From Bacteroidota bacterium (GTDB lineage: Bacteria > Bacteroidota > Bacteroidia > Flavobacteriales_D > Crocinitomicaceae): 64,000 nt of DNA. Under the pieces are notes generated by a model. The model did no database searches. It had not been told where the DNA came from and saw only the letters and a list, made by a program, of their open reading frames with translations. The position numbers were made by a program, and so were the translations under genes. Positions 17,325-26,010 of this stretch are shown here, piece by piece; the first letter of the stretch is position 1; each line of letters begins with the position of its first letter. The stretch is from NCBI GenBank assembly GCA_030148165.1, contig JASBTZ010000013.1, positions 62,001-126,000 on the forward strand, in the 5' to 3' direction.

Positions 17325-18617
17325 ATGAAAAACGTACTTCTCATATTATTCTGCCTGGGCTCACTTGGATTGAGTTTCGCTCAGGACTACAATCGCATTT
17401 TAATTCTCGATGGTGAATTACATGTAGGAAACGGTATTCGCTATGCAAGTGCCGCAATAGGCATTGAAAATGGTAAGATCATCTTTGTCAAGAATTCACT
17501 GGCTATGACCATCGAAGAATCCGAGTGGGATACCATCGTTCGGATGGAAGGAAAACATATCTATCCGGGATTTGTTGCACCGAACTCCACGCTCGGGATT
17601 ACTGAAATTGACGCTGTACGTGCAACACGGGATTTTGATGAAGTAGGTTCATTTAATCCACATATCAGAACGCAGATTGCCTTCAATGTAGAATCTAAGG
17701 TGATCAGCACCGTTCGAACGAATGGGGTTTTACTGACTCAGACAACTCCTCGAGGTGGCTGGATTTCAGGGAGCTCTTCTGTGATGAAAATGGATGGCTG
17801 GAACTGGGAAGATGCTACCGTAAAGGGAGATGATGGAATCCATTTGAACTGGCCACAAACTACAACCGGAGGAGGATGGTGGGCTGAACCTGCTCCTAAA
17901 AAGGGTAACGACAAATACAAAGAGCAAAAGCAAAGTATATACGATTTCTTCGAAATGGCGAAGGCCTACTCCGAGACCAATAATCCGGAGAATTTCGATT
18001 TGCGACTGGAGTCGATGAAGAAGTGTTTTAATGGATCGAAACGTGTGTATGTCCATGCTGACGAGCTTCAGCAATTATTGGATGTGATCGAATTCGCCCA
18101 ACATTTCGATTTAGCTTTTCCTGTAATCATTGGTGGGTATGATGCCAATCTGATTATGCGTCAGTTGGTAGATGCAGAGATTCCTGTCATGGTGCAACGA
18201 CCTCACAGCTTGCCGGAGACAGAAGGAGACGATGTTGATCACTTATACAAGCTACCTGCACTATTACAGGGTGGTGGTGTGAAATTTTGTATTCAGAACG
18301 CCGGAGACATGGAAGCCATGGGTGCGAGAAACATTCCTTTCCTGGCTGGGACGGCCTTCGCTTATGGACTAACAATGGAAGAAGCGATCAGCGCCGTGAG
18401 TCTTTGGTCATGTGAGATCATGGGAGTTGACAAACAATATGGAAGTATCGAACGAGGAAAATCGGCAACCCTGTTCGTTTCTGAAGGGAATGCGTTGGAT
18501 ATGATGTCCAATGATGTTGTATTTGCACTGGTTGACGGAAAATTTATGTCTTTGGATAATAGCCAGAAAGAACTGTATGAAAAGTACAGCGAGAAGTACG
18601 AAAACGAGAAGGAATAA
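17325..18617 (+). CDS. Exported amidohydrolase-like protein lacking metal ligands
   Basis: A 430-residue protein from the ATG at 17325, chosen because it opens the signal peptide MKNVLLILFCLGSLGLSFAQ one base after the previous stop; an in-frame ATG at 17313 would add four residues. The fold resembles amidohydrolases (GKHIYPGFVAPNSTLG at the first barrel strand, SIERGKSATLFV and an ALVDGKF end). The HxH motif is replaced by PNST, and the late metal Asp region reads GTAFAYG. It may therefore be a non-catalytic partner of the preceding protein, or use a different site. It shares the operon with the double-domain protein. Confidence 0.8.
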   Translation: MKNVLLILFCLGSLGLSFAQDYNRILILDGELHVGNGIRYASAAIGIENGKIIFVKNSLAMTIEESEWDTIVRMEGKHIYPGFVAPNSTLGITEIDAVRATRDFDEVGSFNPHIRTQIAFNVESKVISTVRTNGVLLTQTTPRGGWISGSSSVMKMDGWNWEDATVKGDDGIHLNWPQTTTGGGWWAEPAPKKGNDKYKEQKQSIYDFFEMAKAYSETNNPENFDLRLESMKKCFNGSKRVYVHADELQQLLDVIEFAQHFDLAFPVIIGGYDANLIMRQLVDAEIPVMVQRPHSLPETEGDDVDHLYKLPALLQGGGVKFCIQNAGDMEAMGARNIPFLAGTAFAYGLTMEEAISAVSLWSCEIMGVDKQYGSIERGKSATLFVSEGNALDMMSNDVVFALVDGKFMSLDNSQKELYEKYSEKYENEKE

Positions 18618-18648
18618 TTCGCGCAAAGAGACAGTTATTAAGAATTGT

Positions 18649-18656
18649 TATCTTTG
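18649..18656 (+). promoter_or_regulatory. -7 promoter box of the superoxide dismutase gene
   Basis: TATCTTTG is an exact TAnnTTTG match located 28 bases before the ATG at 18685, giving a short leader. A -33 TTTG is not evident. Confidence 0.55.
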
Positions 18657-18684
18657 TTTATAATGAATCTAAATAATAAATATT

Positions 18685-19284
18685 ATGTCTTATAAATTAC
18701 CAGAATTACCATATGCATACGATGCGCTTGAGCCGCATATCGATGCACGTACGATGGAAATACATCATACAAAGCACCATAATGGATACACAAATAACCT
18801 GAACAATGCGATCGAAGGAACGGATTTCGCGGGTATGTCCATTGAAGAAATTTTAAAGAACTGCAAAAGCAATCCAGCTGTTCGAAACAACGGCGGTGGT
18901 TATTGGAACCACAGCTTGTTTTGGGAGATCATGGGACCTAACGGTGGTGGTCAACCATCCGGAGAATTAGCAGATGCTATCAATTCTGCTTTTGGATCAT
19001 TTGATGGATTTAAAGAGCAATTCTCGAAAGCAGCAGCTACTCGTTTCGGATCAGGTTGGGCTTGGTTATGCGTAAAGGATGGATCACTTGATATCTGTTC
19101 TACTGCGAACCAGGATAACCCAATGATGGAAGGAGAATGTGGTGGAACACCTATTCTTGGATTGGACGTTTGGGAGCATGCTTACTACCTGAACTATCAA
19201 AACAGAAGACCCGATTACATCAATGCATTTTTCAATGTGATCAATTGGGATAAAGTAGCAGAAAACTACGCAGCAGCGAAGTAA
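18685..19284 (+). CDS. sodA: Manganese/iron superoxide dismutase
   Basis: A 199-residue cytoplasmic superoxide dismutase that converts superoxide to oxygen and hydrogen peroxide. Metal ligands are His27 (MEIHHTKHH), His77 (GYWNHSLFW), Asp162 and His166 (DVWEHAYYL). GGGYWNH with Gly rather than Gln in the first domain, and Gln in STANQDNP of the second, fit the Mn or cambialistic type rather than the strict Fe type. There is no signal peptide. It has its own promoter and terminator and is therefore probably a single-gene unit. Confidence 0.95.
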   Translation: MSYKLPELPYAYDALEPHIDARTMEIHHTKHHNGYTNNLNNAIEGTDFAGMSIEEILKNCKSNPAVRNNGGGYWNHSLFWEIMGPNGGGQPSGELADAINSAFGSFDGFKEQFSKAAATRFGSGWAWLCVKDGSLDICSTANQDNPMMEGECGGTPILGLDVWEHAYYLNYQNRRPDYINAFFNVINWDKVAENYAAAK

Positions 19285-19307
19285 TAGCTTAACATAATTA
19301 GAAGAGA

Positions 19308-19332
19308 GGGCATCCATTGGGTGCCCTTTTTT
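19308..19332 (+). terminator. Intrinsic terminator after sodA
   Basis: GGGCATCC-ATT-GGGTGCCC is an 8-bp stem with one U-G pair and a 3-base loop, followed by TTTTTT. It lies 23 bases after the sodA stop. Confidence 0.85.
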
Positions 19333-19376
19333 GTAACCAAGATTTTTGGGCTCGTTTATATATTAAACTCCTTAAT

Positions 19377-20255
19377 ATGTTTAAATCAATTTTTACAACT
19401 CGCCTAAAATTCCTGTATTTAATTGTTCCATTTTTTATCCTCGCATTTGTTTATCACAAAGAACCCACTCGAATTTCTTTGGATGAAGCCATAAAACAAA
19501 AGCTCGTTACGCTGGAATTAAATTCAACAGGAAACTATCGTGGAAATAGTGTTGTTTTTAAAGTTCAGAACCAATCCACCAAACCGTTACACATAACAAT
19601 TCCGGCAGGAAATTTATACCATCCCGATAATGAGGATGAACAAACGCTTCTTCAGCTTCAGGATGATTTCATTGTGGTCAATCCGAATGAGAAAGCATAT
19701 AAGGTCATCAATGCCTTCTGCACGGAATCCGGAGATGGATGTCCTACCAAAGATTCTGGTTTTACACTCGCTAAATCCGACAACAACAAGTTTAACAAGC
19801 TTATTGCGTACCTGAAAGATCATCAAGTCAATCCGCTCAGTATTCAACCTGCGGTCTGGGCCATTTCTGATAACCGAAGTATTTCCCATTTATCAGATGC
19901 AAGTGCCAATGACAAGGAGTTTCGTTCCTTCATGTCTGAAGTTACCGGACAAAAAAACACCTGGTATTCGAGTCCGCAAGAAGTTGACATTGACCCGTAC
20001 GGCAATTTTGTATTTGAGACCGTCAAGATATCAGGCGAACTTGAGTTCGATTGTCGTAAAGGGGTAAAGATCTATCAAGACGTATACAAAGAAGATGGCG
20101 AAATGGTGATGTCTACCAATCAGTCATTCACTCCACTAAGCGATCATCTGATCTTTCGTTTTAATCTTGCCGTGAGAGGTTGGGAAAAAGGTGATTACTA
20201 CGTTAAAGTTCACACGGGAAATCGTGAGTTATCGCGATTTGAATTTAGTATCTAA
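19377..20255 (+). CDS. Exported protein of unknown function
   Basis: A 292-residue protein with an N-terminal signal peptide or anchor (about 8-27, KFLYLIVPFFILAFVYH). The start at 19377 is preferred over an in-frame one at 19317, which lies inside the sodA terminator. The mature part is a likely beta-rich domain (TLELNSTGNYRGNSVVFKVQNQ, given in part; HITIPAGNLYHP; QTLLQLQDDFIVV), a middle part with two Cys (AFCTESGDGCPT), and QPAVWAISDN. No enzyme motif is recognised. The pattern of an outer beta domain followed by a Cys-containing helical part recurs in exported Bacteroidota proteins of unknown role. Its 3' end overlaps the convergent GT39-like gene by 27 bases. Confidence 0.75.
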   Translation: MFKSIFTTRLKFLYLIVPFFILAFVYHKEPTRISLDEAIKQKLVTLELNSTGNYRGNSVVFKVQNQSTKPLHITIPAGNLYHPDNEDEQTLLQLQDDFIVVNPNEKAYKVINAFCTESGDGCPTKDSGFTLAKSDNNKFNKLIAYLKDHQVNPLSIQPAVWAISDNRSISHLSDASANDKEFRSFMSEVTGQKNTWYSSPQEVDIDPYGNFVFETVKISGELEFDCRKGVKIYQDVYKEDGEMVMSTNQSFTPLSDHLIFRFNLAVRGWEKGDYYVKVHTGNRELSRFEFSI

Positions 20256-21629
20256 GATCCGCCGAATTTCGTTCATAGCAATGATTAAGGCAATGGGCAG
20301 CATCGGGTATAAATAGCGATCCTCATTCAATCGTTGCACGTAGATCAAATAAATAAAGCTCACCGTTATGCTCAGTCCCATGATCCAGATTGCCGGATCT
20401 GCATAGCGAACACCTGATCGTGCCATAGCGATTGCCAGGCTTAGTAGAACGATACCAAGGCTCAAATATCTCAGTATTTCGACCAGGACATTTCCTCTGT
20501 AAAAGCGTTGAAAGATCTGTTGATGTAAGTGCGAATTAAGTAATAATTCCTTCGCACTTTTGATGGGTGTCAACAAAAATGCGGTCATCGGATTCTCCCT
20601 GGCTACCTGATTTGTAATTTTCTTAATCTCTTTCGACAGCTCCACCTCGCGTTCATTGAGTTCTTCTAACTTACCCGAAGCAAGCAATGCTTTTTGATTG
20701 TGCAGATGCAACTGATAACTTCGTAGAACAGGTTTTACTTCCGAACGTATTTCTTTCGGTATTTCTGCCGCGACCTGATTCAAAACAGCTTCCGAAGAAT
20801 CCGTTTCAAGTTGTGCAATGCTTTGGTGAAACACATCAGATCGGTACTCCCAATTCTTATATAACTCCGTCATTTCTTTATGCGCAGGCCTGTAAATTGT
20901 TTCGTTCTTCGCGGAATAAATTGGATGCAGGGAAAATGTTCCGGTATAGGAATAAGTTCTAATCAACCAGATGCAAAGGGGTATAAAGATCAATGGCAGG
21001 TATCTCCATTTCTTTCGCTTCTGAATAACTGCAAATGCCGCATAGAAAAGAATGAAAAGTAAAAATTGAGGACGTACGAGCAGGGTGAATGCACTAATAG
21101 TAATAAAGCGCAGTGGTCTCCTGTCAGTTTTAAGATACATCAACCATTCATAAGTTGACCAAATCAGAAATAACGGAGATATGCTTTCGGTGATCGTGAA
21201 GTACATCATACTGCTATAGACTGGCAATAAGGCATACAGGGATGTTGTGATAAGTGTCCACTTAGGTGTTGCCCCGAGAATTGTCGAAATCCTTGCTACC
21301 AAAAAGATCGATGCAAAGAAGGCAATGATCTGAAGGATCTTCATGACGGTGTAGTAATGCTCTTGTGAGATCATATAGCTCAACAAGACCATACTTCCAT
21401 ATCCCGGAGGTCGCTGAGAGTAAGAACTAGGTCCAATACTGTTATCCTTCCAGATACCTGTTTCAAAGAAATTAATTGGGGGTGAAAAATAACTGGCCTC
21501 ATCGGCTGAGGTAATCATTCCGTTGGTGGAAGGGAATTCGCCATTCAGGAGATTTTGATCCAGTTCCTGGTAAAATACAGCCAGAGCAAGACCCAATAAT
21601 CCAATAAATAAAATGCTTTTATTCTTCAA
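20229..21629 (-). CDS. GT39/ArnT-like membrane glycosyltransferase
   Basis: A 466-residue polytopic membrane protein with about nine hydrophobic helices and a large periplasmic loop (about 240-370). The first loop carries the acidic DEASYF motif after helix 1 and RPPGYG, as in GT-C fold enzymes that transfer a sugar from a polyprenyl-phosphate donor (ArnT/PMT type). The end is a basic cytoplasmic tail. Acceptor and sugar are unknown; lipid A, protein or surface glycan are all possible. It is the last gene of a unit with the NifU-like and Mrp genes (gap 4 bases), although their roles differ. Confidence 0.75.
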   Translation of the reverse strand: MKNKSILFIGLLGLALAVFYQELDQNLLNGEFPSTNGMITSADEASYFSPPINFFETGIWKDNSIGPSSYSQRPPGYGSMVLLSYMISQEHYYTVMKILQIIAFFASIFLVARISTILGATPKWTLITTSLYALLPVYSSMMYFTITESISPLFLIWSTYEWLMYLKTDRRPLRFITISAFTLLVRPQFLLFILFYAAFAVIQKRKKWRYLPLIFIPLCIWLIRTYSYTGTFSLHPIYSAKNETIYRPAHKEMTELYKNWEYRSDVFHQSIAQLETDSSEAVLNQVAAEIPKEIRSEVKPVLRSYQLHLHNQKALLASGKLEELNEREVELSKEIKKITNQVARENPMTAFLLTPIKSAKELLLNSHLHQQIFQRFYRGNVLVEILRYLSLGIVLLSLAIAMARSGVRYADPAIWIMGLSITVSFIYLIYVQRLNEDRYLYPMLPIALIIAMNEIRRILDTKFKSR

Positions 21630-21633
21630 GAAT

Positions 21634-21891
21634 TTAAGCTAATTCGGGCATGTTAAGAGCAATCACCTCTTTTACTTCAGGTGCAGCTTTCTTCACGCTT
21701 TCCTCCAAACCAGCTTTAAGTGTCATTAATGACATAGAGCAATCGCTACAAGCGCCCATCAGTCTTACCACAACAGTTGAGTCGTCTTTGACTTCAACAA
21801 ATTCGATGTCTCCTCCATCCGCATGAAGAAATGGCCTTAATTGCTCAAGAGCTCCTAATACCTTTTTTTCTATTTCTTCTTTATTCAGCAT
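21634..21891 (-). CDS. NifU-like Fe-S scaffold domain protein
   Basis: An 85-residue protein made of the NifU C-terminal (Nfu-type) domain: RPFLHADGGDIEFVEV followed by GACSDCSMS, whose CxxC binds a [4Fe-4S] cluster for delivery to target proteins. I take the ATG at 21891, which begins MLNKEEIEKKVLGAL and follows the Mrp stop by one base. An upstream in-frame ATG at 21927 would overlap Mrp by 35 bases and adds no domain. Its place directly after the Mrp gene fits cluster assembly, since both protein types carry Fe-S clusters. Confidence 0.93.
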   Translation of the reverse strand: MLNKEEIEKKVLGALEQLRPFLHADGGDIEFVEVKDDSTVVVRLMGACSDCSMSLMTLKAGLEESVKKAAPEVKEVIALNMPELA

Positions 21892-21892
21892 C

Positions 21893-22960
21893 TTACTTTG
21901 TTTCGTTCGATTCAACTTGTTTGACAAATGTACTAACTAATTCCTCAAAAGCCTTCGTGATTGGCGTATTTTCCTGAAATACAGCAGGTCTGCCCGCGTC
22001 ACCAGCTTCTCGCACACCCTGAACGAGTGGTATTTGACCTAAAAATGGCACTCCCATTCCCTGAGCCAGGTTTTTAGCCCCATCACGACCAAAAATGTAG
22101 TATTTGTTATCCGGTAATTCTGCCGGTGTAAACCAGGCCATGTTTTCAATAATACCTAATACTGGAACTTTAATGGAGTCCAGTTTGAACATATTGACTC
22201 CTTTTCTCGCGTCGGCCAGGGCAACTTCTTGAGGAGTGCTGACTATCACAACGCCGTCTAACGGAACGGTTTGAACCAGAGACAGATGTATGTCACCAGT
22301 GCCTGGTGGTAAGTCAATCAATAGATAATCCAGGTCTCCCCAATAAGCATCTGTGAACATTTGAGTCAAAGCTTTGGAAGCCATCGGTCCTCTCCAAACA
22401 ACCGCATTATCCTGTTCTGTGAAAAAGCCAATTGAAAGCAATTTAATACCGTAACTAAGTACAGGGTTGATCATGGGTTTCCCTTCCACCTCGATCATAC
22501 TTGGTCGCTCGTCCACGACATCGAACATCGTCGGCATAGAAGGTCCATAAATATCCGCATCAACGATCCCTACTTTATAACCGGCTTTTGCAAGACCTCC
22601 TGCCAGATTAGCTGTTACTGTAGATTTACCAACTCCGCCCTTACCAGAAGCAATCGCAATAATATTCTTGACCTCAGGTAAGATCTTGCGTTTTACATTC
22701 TTCTCTTCAGCAGACATTCCTGTAACCTCTGTTTTGACTTGAAGGTCTTCTCCGAACTCATTCTTGAGATTAAAGGCCAAGGCTTCCTCCATACGTTTTC
22801 TTGCGTGCAGCGCTGGATTGGAAATACGCATCTTAACAAAAAGCGATTGCTCCTCAATTGAAATATCTTCTACCAGGTTTGCTGATACAATGTCCTGTTT
22901 TAAGTCAGGCTCAGTTATTCGCCCCAATACTTCCAGGACGGCTTCTCTCGTGATGTTCAT
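21893..22960 (-). CDS. mrp: Mrp/ApbC family Fe-S cluster carrier ATPase
   Basis: A 355-residue cytoplasmic P-loop ATPase. The N-terminal 90 residues are a MIP18/SufT-like domain (VLGRITEPDLKQDIVSANLV). The ATPase domain has the deviant Walker A ASGKGGVGKST, VDADIYGPSMP, and LIDLPPGTGD. It binds and transfers [4Fe-4S] clusters. The usual C-terminal CxxC of Mrp proteins is not evident: the end reads GDAGRPAVFQENTPITKAF, so cluster binding may differ or rely on partners. It is co-transcribed with the NifU-like protein and follows the lipoprotein gene by 19 bases. Confidence 0.93.
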   Translation of the reverse strand: MNITREAVLEVLGRITEPDLKQDIVSANLVEDISIEEQSLFVKMRISNPALHARKRMEEALAFNLKNEFGEDLQVKTEVTGMSAEEKNVKRKILPEVKNIIAIASGKGGVGKSTVTANLAGGLAKAGYKVGIVDADIYGPSMPTMFDVVDERPSMIEVEGKPMINPVLSYGIKLLSIGFFTEQDNAVVWRGPMASKALTQMFTDAYWGDLDYLLIDLPPGTGDIHLSLVQTVPLDGVVIVSTPQEVALADARKGVNMFKLDSIKVPVLGIIENMAWFTPAELPDNKYYIFGRDGAKNLAQGMGVPFLGQIPLVQGVREAGDAGRPAVFQENTPITKAFEELVSTFVKQVESNETK

Positions 22961-22979
22961 ACTGAAATGTAGACTTGGA

Positions 22980-23591
22980 TTATTCCTCCTCGATCCCTTT
23001 AAATGATTTGATGGATTTAGCCATCAGTTCAATGATCACCTTTTCATAGCCTTCTTCTCTAGACTGCAATTCATAGGTGATATCCCCGATTGTTTTTTGT
23101 CCATAAACATGGTAAGATCTATGTTCTATACCGACAGATGGTGCTGCTTTTTCATTACCATCAACAACCAGTGTTCTTTCGTAAAGGATTAAGTTGGGTT
23201 CATCAATAATATACTTGATCTTGTAAAAGTCCGTTTCTGCCAATTCCTTCTTCTCAACCTTAACCAGATCCTTATTATGACCGTAGTCTTCAATTAAGAG
23301 TCGAAAATTAGGTCCAATATTAATCGTCCATTTAATATCGTCCTCAACGTGCTGGATTTCAGGCTTCGTAGATGCTCCGATATTCGCAGTCTCATCCGGT
23401 AATTTGATCAAAGCAGGGATGTCGTATTTGTCCAACATAACATCCTGGAATTCGTAGTAATCTTCGTCTACGACCACTTCGTCTACCGGGTCTTCAACTT
23501 CCTCAACGTCACCACAAGATTGAAACATGAATGTCGCTCCGACTAGCAGCGCGAAAATAAAATATGATGTCTTATTTAACCGGTTCAACAT
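22980..23591 (-). CDS. Lipoprotein of unknown function
   Basis: A 203-residue lipoprotein (signal MLNRLNKTSYFIFALLVG..., lipobox MFQSC). The Cys is followed by a long acidic linker (GDVEEVEDPVDEVVVDEDYY) and then a mixed alpha/beta domain with RLLIEDYGHNKDLV and IIDEPNLILYER. No catalytic motif is recognised. It is the first gene of the unit Mrp - NifU-like - GT39-like, led by a -7 promoter box about 30 bases upstream. Possibly exposed at the outer membrane because of the acidic residues after the Cys, an inference from lipoprotein export signals in Bacteroidota. Confidence 0.75.
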   Translation of the reverse strand: MLNRLNKTSYFIFALLVGATFMFQSCGDVEEVEDPVDEVVVDEDYYEFQDVMLDKYDIPALIKLPDETANIGASTKPEIQHVEDDIKWTINIGPNFRLLIEDYGHNKDLVKVEKKELAETDFYKIKYIIDEPNLILYERTLVVDGNEKAAPSVGIEHRSYHVYGQKTIGDITYELQSREEGYEKVIIELMAKSIKSFKGIEEE

Positions 23592-23617
23592 AATGACTAT
23601 TTACAAGGTTATTAATA

Positions 23618-23625
23618 CAAATATA
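23618..23625 (-). promoter_or_regulatory. -7 promoter box of the lipoprotein-mrp unit
   Basis: On the minus strand TATATTTG is an exact TAnnTTTG match, 26 bases before the ATG at 23591. No clear -33 element is seen. Confidence 0.55.
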
Positions 23626-23650
23626 TGTAAAAAGTATCTGTGCATGGAGA

Positions 23651-24061
23651 CTACATGATCATAACTCCTTTTTCACCTAAAATAGGGATGTGTTTCATGT
23701 TTTCTTCGGAGATTGTCTCGGGCACAAAGACAAACTTCTTGTCAAACAATTTACCGTCGACCCAAAAACTCACCCAGTACTCGTTGGCTAATCCAAATAC
23801 CTCTTCCATAATCGGCTCAATTTTCGCTGCTTCATTCGGCAAAAGCACTTCTAAACTATGTCTAAGAACGGAAGTTTCAACTTTCTCACCGGTGTTGGCA
23901 TTCTGACCGTATCCCTTACTCGTAATGATAATTCCCTCCATGATATCCTCACGTAAGTTTAAGAGGAAGACATTGTATATCTTCTCTCCGGACTCACCCT
24001 CGCTCATAACGACAGCGACACCGACTTTTTCAACTTCCGGTCCCTTCAGTTCTTCACGCAT
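23651..24061 (-). CDS. Conserved protein of unknown function
   Basis: A 136-residue soluble protein without signal peptide. It has beta-strand-like segments (VGVAVVMSEG, YNVFLLNLR, EGIIITSKGYG), then ETSVLRHSLEVLLPNE, and a C-terminal WVSFWVDGKLFDKKFVFVPETI. I do not recognise the family with certainty; the small size and clear codon structure support a real gene. It is the last gene of the unit phosphosugar isomerase - lipB - serine hydrolase - this protein (gap of 1 base to the serine hydrolase). Confidence 0.7.
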   Translation of the reverse strand: MREELKGPEVEKVGVAVVMSEGESGEKIYNVFLLNLREDIMEGIIITSKGYGQNANTGEKVETSVLRHSLEVLLPNEAAKIEPIMEEVFGLANEYWVSFWVDGKLFDKKFVFVPETISEENMKHIPILGEKGVMIM

Positions 24062-24062
24062 A

Positions 24063-25307
24063 TCACTTTTTTATTTGCTCTTCGATTGATTCAGCTAGCG
24101 AAAGATATCGAAATAGTCCGCTTGGTTGATCAACTTGATACTTGTTTTTCTCAAGATATTCTGGATCGTTCAATTTATCTTCTGGGATTTGAACCTTCCC
24201 TGTCCGATCGGTCCCCATTCTTACAATTAGCAGGTTCTTACTTGGAATGGTGATTAAATACTGACCTTTGATGCCTCTGCAATAGTACACAGGGTCTTCT
24301 CCTCCCAAATACAACCAAATATGAAGACCGTATTTGTAGTTCTCAATTCCTTCCTTGGTAGCGATTGGAGCAGGCTGAATCATCTCCTCATAAAACCATT
24401 TCGGTATGATCTGCTCATCTTTATACTTTCCTTCGTTCAGGAACAACAACCCTAATCTGGCGTAATCTCTTGCATTGGAATAAAAACAACAAAAGGCTTT
24501 TTCATCACCGTCTTCTTTATCGAGATTCCAGAATGCATTCCCTGAAGTTCCTATTTTCGACCAAATTTTTTCCTCCGCGTACTCACTAACACTTTTACCT
24601 GTAGCTTTCTTCAACACAAAACTTAAGAGTTGAGAATTCCCACTTTGATAATTGAATATCTTGCCGGGATCACTCACTAATTTTTGTCTTGTAACCTGAC
24701 CGTATAGATCCGTCCCATAGTAAGATTCCGCATTATCCGAGAAGGGGTTTTTGCCGCTCTCATGCCAATCAAGACCAGATGCCATTTGCATCAGATGACG
24801 GATTGTAATCTTTTCTCTTCCGCCATCTTTGAATTCCGGGATAAATGCAGAAACCCGTGTATCTAAAGAATTGATATATCCTTCCTCTATAGCAATTGCC
24901 ACCAGGCTCGCGGTAATTGTTTTCGCTACCGAAAATGAATTGGACACCGTAGATGCATCATGAGTGTCCCAGTATTCTTCGTAAAGTAGAGTGTCTCCTC
25001 TCAAAACAAGTAAGGCTCTCGTACCATATTCCTCTACGAACTTTCGATCTTCTGCAGAAAGTTTAAGCTCGTTGTACGCTGCATGTAACACGAATTCGTC
25101 AGTCACATCATCATGTTGAATCGTATCATTATAAAAAATGTCTTTGTCGTAAATAGAAGGGCCTTTGCGTCCAACCAAATAGGTGTTCGCGATTCCTTTA
25201 TAGAGATAAAAACGTCCAGAAAGAAGAATGATGGCATTTGCTGTAATAAACAAGGCCAAAATCGTAAGTAGTGTGTACCTAATTAACTTGACTAGGATCC
25301 GCTTCAT
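24063..25307 (-). CDS. Serine hydrolase of the beta-lactamase/S12 family, membrane-anchored
   Basis: A 414-residue protein with an N-terminal membrane anchor or uncleaved signal (about 10-30). The catalytic SxxK motif is SVAK at 126-129 in NSFSVAKTI, the second motif is YQSGNS (YxS/N type), and KGQYLI near the C-terminus is a candidate third motif. These are the features of penicillin-binding, beta-lactamase and D-alanyl-aminopeptidase-like S12 hydrolases acting in the periplasm. The substrate cannot be told. It overlaps the end of lipB by 29 bases. Confidence 0.88.
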   Translation of the reverse strand: MKRILVKLIRYTLLTILALFITANAIILLSGRFYLYKGIANTYLVGRKGPSIYDKDIFYNDTIQHDDVTDEFVLHAAYNELKLSAEDRKFVEEYGTRALLVLRGDTLLYEEYWDTHDASTVSNSFSVAKTITASLVAIAIEEGYINSLDTRVSAFIPEFKDGGREKITIRHLMQMASGLDWHESGKNPFSDNAESYYGTDLYGQVTRQKLVSDPGKIFNYQSGNSQLLSFVLKKATGKSVSEYAEEKIWSKIGTSGNAFWNLDKEDGDEKAFCCFYSNARDYARLGLLFLNEGKYKDEQIIPKWFYEEMIQPAPIATKEGIENYKYGLHIWLYLGGEDPVYYCRGIKGQYLITIPSKNLLIVRMGTDRTGKVQIPEDKLNDPEYLEKNKYQVDQPSGLFRYLSLAESIEEQIKK

Positions 25308-26010
25308 CTTCGGTATATATAAAATTGAATTGCTCAGCGAGCTTTTCCTTTAAAACGTCTGAAACCTCACTGATATTTAGTTCTCTCCCAAGCTCGTGTT
25401 CCATTGAAGTTACTGCTTTATCCTGAATTCCGCAAGGTATGATGTGCGAAAAGTATTCGAGTTTAGAATTGACGTTAAACCCTATTCCATGCATGGTTAC
25501 CCATCTGGAACTTCTTACACCAAGGGCGCAGATCTTTCTGGCAGTTGGCTTATCCCAATCCATCCATACTCCGGTAAGTCCTTCGATCCTACCTGCTTCA
25601 ATACCATATTCGGCGAGTGTTTTAATTACAGCTTCTTCCAGAAATCGTAGATATTTGTGAATATCCGAGAAAAAATGATCCAGATCAAAGATCGGATAAA
25701 CGACTAACTGTCCGGGACCGTGATAAGTGATGTCTCCCCCTCGATCGATCTCGTAATAGGTCGCTTCATGCTCAGTCAGCTGATTTTGATCAAGCAACAA
25801 GTTCTCCTTATCTCCACTTTTTCCAAGCGTGTAAACGTGAGGGTGCTCACAAAAAAGCAGGTAATTCTTAGTTGGAAGATCAGATTCACCTTTACGAACC
25901 TTGATCTTTTGATCGATCGTGCTTCTAAAAAGTTTTTCCTGATATTCCCAGGCTTCCTTGTAGTCTATCAACCCAAGGTTTTTGTAAATAACTGTTGGTT
26001 GATCAGCCAT
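25279..26010 (-). CDS. lipB: Octanoyltransferase LipB
   Basis: A 243-residue cytoplasmic enzyme that moves the octanoyl group from acyl-carrier protein to lipoate-dependent enzyme domains, the first step of lipoate synthesis. Signature parts are RGGDITYHGPGQLV (substrate pocket), KICALGV with the catalytic Lys, and SHIIPCGI with the catalytic Cys. The C-terminal extension is short. It overlaps the phosphosugar isomerase by 8 bases and the serine hydrolase by 29, so they share one mRNA. lipA is not in this window. Confidence 0.95.
   Translation of the reverse strand: MADQPTVIYKNLGLIDYKEAWEYQEKLFRSTIDQKIKVRKGESDLPTKNYLLFCEHPHVYTLGKSGDKENLLLDQNQLTEHEATYYEIDRGGDITYHGPGQLVVYPIFDLDHFFSDIHKYLRFLEEAVIKTLAEYGIEAGRIEGLTGVWMDWDKPTARKICALGVRSSRWVTMHGIGFNVNSKLEYFSHIIPCGIQDKAVTSMEHELGRELNISEVSDVLKEKLAEQFNFIYTEDEADPSQVN

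Noticed and set aside
19317-19376. Upstream in-frame start for the exported protein that ends at 20255
   Set aside because: It lies inside the sodA terminator hairpin and T-run, and the signal peptide starts naturally at the ATG at 19377.
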